This document shows positions 58,436 to 64,000 of a DNA stretch of 64,000 nt, one piece after another. The notes under the pieces are model-generated. The model worked only from the letters and a program-made list of their open reading frames with translations. It was not told where the DNA came from and searched no databases. The stretch is taken from contig NZ_CP119779.1 of the NCBI RefSeq assembly GCF_029338195.1, positions 2,108,001 through 2,172,000 of the forward strand. Direction: 5' to 3'. The first letter of the stretch is position 1; each line of letters starts with the position of its first letter. The position numbers and the translations under genes were made by a program. The stretch comes from Haloarcula litorea (lineage in GTDB: Archaea; Halobacteriota; Halobacteria; Halobacteriales; Haloarculaceae).

Positions 58436-59380
58436 ATGACCGACGACGACATCCCACTGGACATCACCGGCCACGAGGACCGCGAGCGGCCGAGCCGCTC
58501 GGCGGAGTCGGCGACCCCGCCGGGCGACGGGGACGCCGCTCCCGAGGAGGACGTCGACCTCCTGACCGAGGGCGAACGCGCGGACGGCGAGGCCGACGAC
58601 GAGGACGTCGAACCCGTCGAGGTCCTCGTCCAGCTGGCCGACGACGGCGAGATCGACCCGTGGGACATCGACGTGGTCCGGGTCACCGACAAGTTCCTCG
58701 CCCGCATCGACGAGGGCGACCTGCGGACCTCGGGCCGGGCGCTGTTCTACGCCTCCGTCCTCATCCGGATGAAGAGCGACGCGATGCTGGGCGAGGACGA
58801 GTCCGACGACGACGAGGTCGAGCCGTGGGAGCGGGCGATGCAGGCCGACGATCCGATCGAGGAGCCGGACCCGTTCTCGGCGCTGGAGTCGGAGATGGAC
58901 CGCCGGCTGGAGCGCCGCCGCGCCCGCGGGATGCCCCAGACGCTTGATGAACTGGTCCGTGACCTCCGGGAGGCCGAGCGGGACTCGTGGTGGAAGGAGT
59001 CCCGGGAGTACGACACCAGCGACTCCCCGGGGGGCGACCAGCGGGGGCCACAGGAGCTGGACTACCGCGGCGCGGCCGATATGGGGATGGACCGCGCACC
59101 CTCGGCGACGGACGTGGCCGAGACCGCCCACGCCGAGGACATGGACGACATCATCGACGACGTCTACGCCGCCGTCCGCGAGCAGTACGAGCAGGGCCGC
59201 GATGAGGTGCTGTACCGGGAGGTACAGGAGGCCGGGGGCTCCCGCGTCGAGACGTTCCTCGGCCTGCTCTTTCTCGCCCACCGCGGTCGCGTCCGCCTCC
59301 AGCAGGACGACCTGTTCGGCGACCTCTGGGTCCAGGACCCGAGCGCGGTGAGCGGCTCCGAGGAAGCGGTCGCGGACTAG
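58436..59380 (+). CDS. scpA: Segregation and condensation protein A
   Basis: 314 aa, 3 bp after smc. A long acidic N-terminus precedes PVEVLVQLADDGEIDPWDID, the kleisin N-domain that binds the SMC neck. The C-terminal winged helix includes RVETFLGLLFLAHRGRVRLQ, then DDLFGDLWV. Bridges the two SMC heads. The smc-scpA pair is usual in archaea. Haloarchaeal ScpA is long because of acidic insertions. Confidence 0.95.
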   Translation: MTDDDIPLDITGHEDRERPSRSAESATPPGDGDAAPEEDVDLLTEGERADGEADDEDVEPVEVLVQLADDGEIDPWDIDVVRVTDKFLARIDEGDLRTSGRALFYASVLIRMKSDAMLGEDESDDDEVEPWERAMQADDPIEEPDPFSALESEMDRRLERRRARGMPQTLDELVRDLREAERDSWWKESREYDTSDSPGGDQRGPQELDYRGAADMGMDRAPSATDVAETAHAEDMDDIIDDVYAAVREQYEQGRDEVLYREVQEAGGSRVETFLGLLFLAHRGRVRLQQDDLFGDLWVQDPSAVSGSEEAVAD

Positions 59381-59432
59381 CGTCTGCCGCGGCCGTCCGA
59401 ACCGTTTTGCTCGCCGAACCCCTGGAACTGGT

Positions 59433-60128
59433 GTGACAGACATCGCGGCGGTGGTGTTCGACCTCGACGGGACCCTCTGTGAGTCGACCCAGGACGAGGC
59501 CGCGCTGTACGCGGCGGCGTTCGAGCGGGTCGACCGCGAACCGTTCGGTGAGGTCGAGGAACTGTGGGCGGCCCTGACGGGGCCGCCCGACCCCCGCGAC
59601 GAACGATCGTACCTCGCCGCTGGGTTCCGCCGCGTCGCCGCCCAACACGGCCACCGAACGGTCCCGGCCGACGACCTGGCCGCCGGGCTGCTCGACGCCG
59701 TCGACCGGCGGGCGGTCGCGTTCCGCGAGGGCGCGGAGACGGCGCTGTCGGCGGCCCGCGACCGCGGCCCGGTCGCGCTCCTGACGAACGGGCCGGCCGA
59801 CCGCCAGCGCCCGAAGGTCGAGGCGCTCGCGCTTACCGAGCGGGTCGAGACGGTCTGTTACGCCGGCGACCTGCCCCGGCGCAAGCCGCACCCGGAGCCG
59901 TTCCACGACGTCTGCGAGACGCTGGGGGCCGCGCCCGAGCGGACGCTGTACGTCGGCGACTCGCTCGGTCACGACGTGGCGGGCGCACACGGGGCGGGCC
60001 TGCAGGCGGCGTGGTGTCCGCGAGAGCCCGGCGACACCGAAGGGTACCGGCCGGAGTACGTCCTCGGCGCGCCGTCGGACCTGGCCGCCGTCCTGGACCG
60101 TCAGCGCGCCCGGGAGGACCGTGGGTGA
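59433..60128 (+). CDS. HAD-superfamily hydrolase
   Basis: 231 aa from GTG 59433. Motif I VVFDLDGTLCEST, motif II LLTNGPADRQRPK, motif III Lys in RRKPHPEPFHDVC, and motif IV YVGDSLGHDVAGAHG: a phosphatase of the HAD-IA type (haloacid dehalogenase or pyrophosphatase-like cap). Phosphorylated substrate unknown. It overlaps the next gene by 4 bp, so the pair may act on related metabolites. Confidence 0.93.
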   Translation: MTDIAAVVFDLDGTLCESTQDEAALYAAAFERVDREPFGEVEELWAALTGPPDPRDERSYLAAGFRRVAAQHGHRTVPADDLAAGLLDAVDRRAVAFREGAETALSAARDRGPVALLTNGPADRQRPKVEALALTERVETVCYAGDLPRRKPHPEPFHDVCETLGAAPERTLYVGDSLGHDVAGAHGAGLQAAWCPREPGDTEGYRPEYVLGAPSDLAAVLDRQRAREDRG

Positions 60129-61054
60129 CCGCCGCGGAGGCCGTCCTCGATCGGGTCGTCGGTGCCCCGCCGGACGCCCTCGAGCGGCCGCCACAGGGGA
60201 ACCACAAGCGGACGGTCGTGGCCCGCTACCGCGACCGGCCGTCGCTGGTGGTCCAGACGGCAAACGACGCGGCGGCGCTCCGGACCGAAGCCGAGCTGCT
60301 GCGGGCCGTCGCCGACCGGACCGACGTCCCGGTCCCGGAACTCGTCGCGGCCGGCGAACTGGACGGGCGGGGCTACCTCGTCACGGAACACGTCGCCGGC
60401 GCGGACCTCCACGAGCGGTTCGTCGCGCTCCCGACCGACGACCGGGTGCGACTCGCGCGGCGGTTCGGCTCGATCCTGGGGACGCTCCACGACGCGTTCC
60501 CCTTCGACGGTGCGGGGGCGGTGAGCCTCGACGACGGCAGCCTCGTCGCGGCGGGCCGAACGAGCGCCGCCGTCGCCCGCGAGTACGCGGCCGACGCGCT
60601 CGCGGCACTCCCGCCGGCCTTCGACGACCTGCGGCCCGCGGTGGCCGCGGCCCCCGATCCGCCGACGGGGAACCGCCGACCCCGGCTGTTCCCGTGGGAC
60701 CTGCGGCCCGGCAACGCGGTCGTCGCGGACGGCCGGCTGGCGGCGGTGCTGGACTGGGGCGGGCCGCGCGCCGCCGACCCGGCGCTGTCGGTCGCCAAGA
60801 CCGAGCACGTGGTCGCCCGCTGGTACGGCGTCGACAGCGATCGGTTGGCTCCGGCGTTCCGCGAGGGGTACCGCTCGGTGCGGCCGTTGCCCGACGTGAC
60901 GGCCGCCCACCGTCTCGCGGCCGTCGCGGCCGCCGCCGTCGACAGCGACGGCGTCGTGACCCGGCCGGGCTACCCCGAGCGCACCGGCACGGACGCGGTG
61001 ACCGTCCACCGCGCGTGGCTGTCGGAGCGGCTGACCGCGGCCGAGTCCGAATAA
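60125..61054 (+). CDS. Aminoglycoside-phosphotransferase-fold kinase with altered catalytic loop
   Basis: 309 aa from GTG 60125 (GTGA overlap). The N-terminal lobe includes HKRTVVARYRDRPSLVVQTA. The loop that normally reads HGDLHPGN is LFPWDLRPGN here: the first His/Gly pair is Pro-Trp, but Asp and Asn remain, followed by VLDWGG (the DFG-like metal Asp). It probably still binds ATP-Mg; substrate unknown, and it may be a small-molecule kinase paired with the HAD phosphatase. Confidence 0.85.
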   Translation: MTAAEAVLDRVVGAPPDALERPPQGNHKRTVVARYRDRPSLVVQTANDAAALRTEAELLRAVADRTDVPVPELVAAGELDGRGYLVTEHVAGADLHERFVALPTDDRVRLARRFGSILGTLHDAFPFDGAGAVSLDDGSLVAAGRTSAAVAREYAADALAALPPAFDDLRPAVAAAPDPPTGNRRPRLFPWDLRPGNAVVADGRLAAVLDWGGPRAADPALSVAKTEHVVARWYGVDSDRLAPAFREGYRSVRPLPDVTAAHRLAAVAAAAVDSDGVVTRPGYPERTGTDAVTVHRAWLSERLTAAESE

Positions 61055-61089
61055 ACGGAGTTTAAGTCCGTCCCGGCAAACGGGCAGGT

Positions 61090-62394
61090 ATGGACGACCG
61101 CACCTACACCGCGGACGCGGAGCCGGGCGAGACCGTCACGGTCGCCGGCTGGGTCCACGAGATACGGGACCTCGGTGGCATCGCCTTCCTCATCCTCCGG
61201 GACGCGACCGGGAAGATCCAGGTCAAGTTCGAGAAAGACGAGATGGACGACGACCTCGTGGAGACGGCGCTGGACGTCCACCGCGAGTCCGTCATCGCCG
61301 TGACCGGCGACGTGGAGGAGGAGCCGCGCGCCCCCACCGGCGTCGAGATCACGCCCGACTCGCTGGACGTGGTCGCCGAGGCCGACCCCGAACTGCCCCT
61401 TGACCCCTCCGGCAAGGTCGACGCCGAACTACCGACCCGGCTGGACAACCGGACGCTCGACCTCCGCAAGGACGAGGTCAAGGCCGTCTTCGAGATCCGC
61501 GCGGAGGTCCTGCGGGCCGCCCGCGAGGCGTTCCGCTCGCTCGGCTGTACGGAGATCAACACGCCGAAGATCGTCGCCACGGGCACCGAGGGCGGGACGG
61601 AGCTGTTCCCCATCACCTACTTCGGCCGCGAGGCGTTCATGAACCAGAGCCCGCAGCTGTTCAAGCAGCTGATGGTCGGCTCCGGCTTAGAGCGAGTCTT
61701 CGAGATCGGCCCCATCTTCCGCGCCGAGGAGCACAACACGCCCCGGCACCTCAACGAGGCGACCTCCATCGACTTCGAGTCGGCCTTCTACGACCACACC
61801 GAGGCGATGGACGCCTGCGAGCACGTCGTGAAGTCCGCCTACGAGGCCGTCGAAGAGAACTGTCAGGACCAGCTCGCGGCGCTGGGCCTCGACGAGACGT
61901 TCGAGGCCCCCAGCGGCGAGTTCCCGCGGCTGACCTACCAGGAGGCCCTCGACCGCATCAACGCCACGGGCGAACTCGACGAGCCGCTGGTGTGGGGCGA
62001 CGACCTCTCGACGGAGGCCGAGCACGTCCTCGGTCAGGAGGTCGGCGAGCACTACTTCATCACCGACTGGCCCAGCGAGATCAAGCCGTTCTACATCAAG
62101 GACCACGACGACGACCCCGAGGTGTCGACCGGCTTCGACATGATGCACCCGTCGATGGAACTGGTCTCGGGCGGCCAGCGCGAGCACCGCCACGACCAGC
62201 TCGTCGCGGGCTTCGAGCAGCAGGGGCTGGACCCCGAGGCCTTCGAGTACTACACCAAGATGTTCCGCTACGGGATGCCCCCCCACGCAGGCTGGGGCCT
62301 CGGCGGCGAACGGCTCGTCATGACGATGCTCGGCCTGGAGAACATCCGGGAGGCCGTCCTCTTCCCGCGAGACCGGCAGCGCCTGTCGCCGTAG
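61090..62394 (+). CDS. aspS: Aspartyl-tRNA synthetase (archaeal type)
   Basis: 434 aa, archaeal/eukaryotic short form with no bacterial insertion domain. N-terminal OB-fold [20 protein letters not shown]; motif 2 [20 protein letters not shown]; motif 3 [20 protein letters not shown]. It aspartylates tRNA-Asp and, if non-discriminating as in many archaea lacking AsnRS, also tRNA-Asn, which GatCAB then amidates. The stop (TAG) lies within the loop of a 6-bp hairpin GTCGCC-gta-GGCGAC. Confidence 0.97.
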   Translation: MDDRTYTADAEPGETVTVAGWVHEIRDLGGIAFLILRDATGKIQVKFEKDEMDDDLVETALDVHRESVIAVTGDVEEEPRAPTGVEITPDSLDVVAEADPELPLDPSGKVDAELPTRLDNRTLDLRKDEVKAVFEIRAEVLRAAREAFRSLGCTEINTPKIVATGTEGGTELFPITYFGREAFMNQSPQLFKQLMVGSGLERVFEIGPIFRAEEHNTPRHLNEATSIDFESAFYDHTEAMDACEHVVKSAYEAVEENCQDQLAALGLDETFEAPSGEFPRLTYQEALDRINATGELDEPLVWGDDLSTEAEHVLGQEVGEHYFITDWPSEIKPFYIKDHDDDPEVSTGFDMMHPSMELVSGGQREHRHDQLVAGFEQQGLDPEAFEYYTKMFRYGMPPHAGWGLGGERLVMTMLGLENIREAVLFPRDRQRLSP

Positions 62395-62564
62395 GCGACG
62401 GCGCGACCGTCGAGCGGGAGCTCGTCGGACGAGCGGCGCGAGTCCGACGGTGTTCCCGCGGGATCGTCAGCGTCTGAGCCCGTAGGGCGAAGACCTGAGA
62501 GCCAGCGAGACGAACGCAGTGAGTCTCGCCGGACCGGCAGCGCCTGTCGCCATAGGCGACGGCG
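62371..62564 (+). repeat. Duplicated 3' end of aspS
   Basis: The 33-bp block at 62371-62403 (last codons of aspS plus hairpin) recurs at 62532-62564 with one mismatch, offset 161 bp. Both copies carry GTCGCC-nta-GGCGAC. In between are low-complexity blocks such as GAGACGAACGCAGTGAGTCTCGC, common in haloarchaeal spacers. The second copy is probably a mobilised or recombined terminator. Confidence 0.6.
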
Positions 62565-62643
62565 GCGAGCGCGGGACGCGGCGTCCCGCGTGCCTCGTCG
62601 GATAGTGCCCGAGATTTTTGTTGCGGCAGTCGTCAGGCGGGGT

Positions 62644-62961
62644 ATGGACCGCCAGCGACGCGTCACCGTCGAGGTGGCGGGGACGATCGTCGGGACGCAC
62701 CTCCTGTACGCGTTCCTCGTCGACCCCGCCCTGGAGCGTATCGACCCGTCGCTCGCCCTCAGCGACGCCGAGCCGAGCCTCTACACGCCGTTCGGCCGGT
62801 TCGGGACGCTCCCGGTCGGGGGGACCGACTTCTCGCAGCCGGCCATCTACGTCTACCTCGCCACGATTTTCGCCGCGTTCGGGCTCTACGTGGCGCTCCG
62901 ACGCGACACGCTGACACGGATCGGCGAGCGGTACGCCGTCGCCGACGACCTGGAGAACTGA
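62644..62961 (+). CDS. Two-helix membrane protein
   Basis: 105 aa from ATG 62644 (MDRQRRVTVEVAGTIVGTHL). Two hydrophobic segments: VEVAGTIVGTHLLYAFLVDP and QPAIYVYLATIFAAFGLYVA. Unnamed haloarchaeal membrane protein, convergent with the halorhodopsin gene. No ligand or cofactor motif is evident. Confidence 0.7.
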   Translation: MDRQRRVTVEVAGTIVGTHLLYAFLVDPALERIDPSLALSDAEPSLYTPFGRFGTLPVGGTDFSQPAIYVYLATIFAAFGLYVALRRDTLTRIGERYAVADDLEN

Positions 62962-62997
62962 CGGGACCGGGCGAGCCGGTCCGTCGACGCGTGGGGC

Positions 62998-63831
62998 TCA
63001 GTCGTCGGCGAGGGCGGTGTCGCCGCCCGCCGTTCCGGCCGCGCCGCCGGCGACCGTCGACTGGTTGTTCGCGACCCAGCGCAACAGGAGGAACGCGAAG
63101 AGGTACTTCGCGCCGACGTCGAGCGCGGAGTAGCCCCACGAGGTCAGCCCGACCGACTGGACCAGCGCCAGCCCTTCGACGCCGACCGCCCAGATGATCG
63201 GGTAGCCGAGCCAGAGGACGACCGTCAGGACCCGCAGCGTCCCGAAGATCTCGTCGGTGCCGGCGGCCGCGGCGTTGCTGGGCCACTCGACGAGGATGGC
63301 ATAGAGGACGACGAGGAAGAACGCACAGCTGATGCCGTAGAAGAACCACCGGAGGCCGTACGAGGAGGTGACGAGCGCGGCCGCGAGCCCCGTGACGCAC
63401 ATCCCGATGTCGGCCGCGATGACGGTGAAGAGGTCGGCCCGGTCGACGTCGGCGAGCAGGCCGAGCGCCAGCAGGATCATCGGCGTCGAGAGCGTCCAGG
63501 TGAGGTACCGGCCCCACTGGCTCATCACCTCCTGACCGGCGAGCGCGTGGCCAGCGGGCATCTCGATGAAGCCGACCGTCAGCCCCGAGACCAGCGCCGC
63601 GTAGCTCGATATCGAGACGAGCGGGACGAACAGCGTCGCCGCCCAGATGAACTTGGCCCGTGGGGTCGTCACCGTCCGCCCCATATAGACGAACAGCAGT
63701 ATCGAGAGCCCGGCGAGCGCGATGTTCACCCAGAGCGACGAGGCCAGCAGCACGTCGTTCGCGATGGCCTCGGCCACCTCCGACTGTGTCGCCTGGAGCG
63801 GGACGGTCGACGCCGCTGATGCGAGTGCCAT
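62998..63831 (-). CDS. hop: Halorhodopsin, light-driven chloride pump
   Basis: 277 aa from ATG 63831; seven transmembrane helices. The helix C motif GRYLTWTLSTPMILLALGLL has Thr in place of the proton-pump Asp85 (TST pattern), which marks a chloride pump. ADIGMCVTGLAAALVTSSYG, VVLWLGYPIIWAVGVEGLAL and the retinal Lys in LDVGAKYLFAFLLL all match Hop. A TATA-like TTTATGCG at about -25 to -30 (63853-63860 read on minus) supports a leaderless start. It imports Cl- under light and adds to membrane potential. Confidence 0.96.
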   Translation of the reverse strand: MALASAASTVPLQATQSEVAEAIANDVLLASSLWVNIALAGLSILLFVYMGRTVTTPRAKFIWAATLFVPLVSISSYAALVSGLTVGFIEMPAGHALAGQEVMSQWGRYLTWTLSTPMILLALGLLADVDRADLFTVIAADIGMCVTGLAAALVTSSYGLRWFFYGISCAFFLVVLYAILVEWPSNAAAAGTDEIFGTLRVLTVVLWLGYPIIWAVGVEGLALVQSVGLTSWGYSALDVGAKYLFAFLLLRWVANNQSTVAGGAAGTAGGDTALADD

Positions 63832-63916
63832 ACACTGACCGTACGTAGCTATCGCATAAACGGACAGACCCGAATCGTATCGGTACGGCCGTGTCGGCGA
63901 GCCGTTACGGGGCCCG

Positions 63917-64000
63917 CTACTCGGGGAACAGCTCCGCCTCGCGTTCGATGGCCTCGATGCGGGCGACCTCGTCGTCGGTCAGGACCAGCTCCGCGGCCGC
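63917..64000 (-). CDS. C-terminus of an aldo/keto reductase-like protein (truncated by window)
   Basis: The last 27 residues are visible: LVLTDDEVARIEAIEREAEL then FPE and TAG at 63919-63917. The pattern D-x-E-x-A-R-I-x-A-I-x-R is typical of the C-terminal helix of haloarchaeal aldo/keto reductases. The rest of the gene is off the right edge. Confidence 0.6.
   Translation of the reverse strand, partial: AAAELVLTDDEVARIEAIEREAELFPE

Noticed and set aside
1-64000. CRISPR array, rRNA operon or transposase
   Set aside because: No regularly spaced repeats, no rRNA-like conserved blocks and no transposase or integrase motifs were seen on either strand.

Overview
The window is haloarchaeal chromosome (class Halobacteria; the family cannot be fixed from sequence alone). 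Marker genes include a halorhodopsin, an archaeal-type prolyl-tRNA synthetase, sn-glycerol-1-phosphate dehydrogenase, aCPSF1/FttA, CetZ, GatB with an archaeal AspRS, Tat-exported enzymes, a PGF-CTERM surface protein and very acidic proteins. There are two blocks. Positions 1 to about 14,980 are visibly poorer in GC and dense in small acidic proteins of unknown function, as in an integrated plasmid, provirus or island. Positions from about 15,000 to the end are GC-rich core genome. No rRNA, canonical tRNA, CRISPR array, transposase or integrase was recognised.

Island block (1-14,980). It opens with a partial receiver/multi-PAS sensor gene, then an HTH plus small membrane protein pair. The plasmid-like part follows: a ParB-domain protein with an Sm-like N-terminus, several short unknown genes, GGTACC repeats, two divergent HTH genes, and a ribbon-helix-helix gene with a tiny membrane protein. 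At 9,100-9,240 a small winged-helix regulator is divergent from a long transcription unit, with two TACTTAGTA palindromes between them. That unit (about 9,240-12,630) holds five unrelated ORFs. Each is preceded by a related structured leader: a 6-bp stem CCGCGY/RYGCGG with compensatory changes, an inner hairpin, then a perfect 9-nt anti-16S sequence GGAGGTGAT placed 17-45 nt before the ATG, and mostly a shared start context AACTATGTCCGA. Leader 1 also has a chain of strong hairpins, and leaders 1 and 5 can fold into miniature three-armed tRNA-like cloverleaves. This is the best candidate for an undescribed system. A second duplicated leader precedes two paralogous genes at 12,745 and 13,176. 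The block ends with an endonuclease III gene abutting a 5'-truncated endonuclease III, which marks the likely island edge.

Core block (15,000-64,000). In order: HalOD1 and HTH_10 regulators, DsbB, FttA, a RimK-like ATP-grasp, ProS, glutamate synthase (GltB), an epimerase, and a saccharide locus. That locus contains a TrmB-type regulator, a PGF-CTERM cohesin-like protein and a Tat-exported GH3 enzyme with a dockerin-like tail, and suggests cell-surface docking of the enzyme. Next come G1P dehydrogenase, Nudix, an S9 peptidase, a GT4 glycosyltransferase, an XPB-like helicase convergent with NreA, an rnhA operon, PadR, pyrophosphatase, a phosphodiesterase/AP-superfamily enzyme, CetZ, a halocyanin, an aldo/keto reductase, a creatininase-family amidohydrolase, GatB, a coiled-coil protein-SMC-ScpA chromosome organisation operon, a HAD hydrolase with a phosphotransferase, AspS and halorhodopsin. 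The window ends in the C-terminus of a second aldo/keto reductase.

All coordinates were read by eye. RNA folds are hand-drawn base pairings and were not energy-minimised. Family names rest on visible motifs and remembered family features, with no database search.
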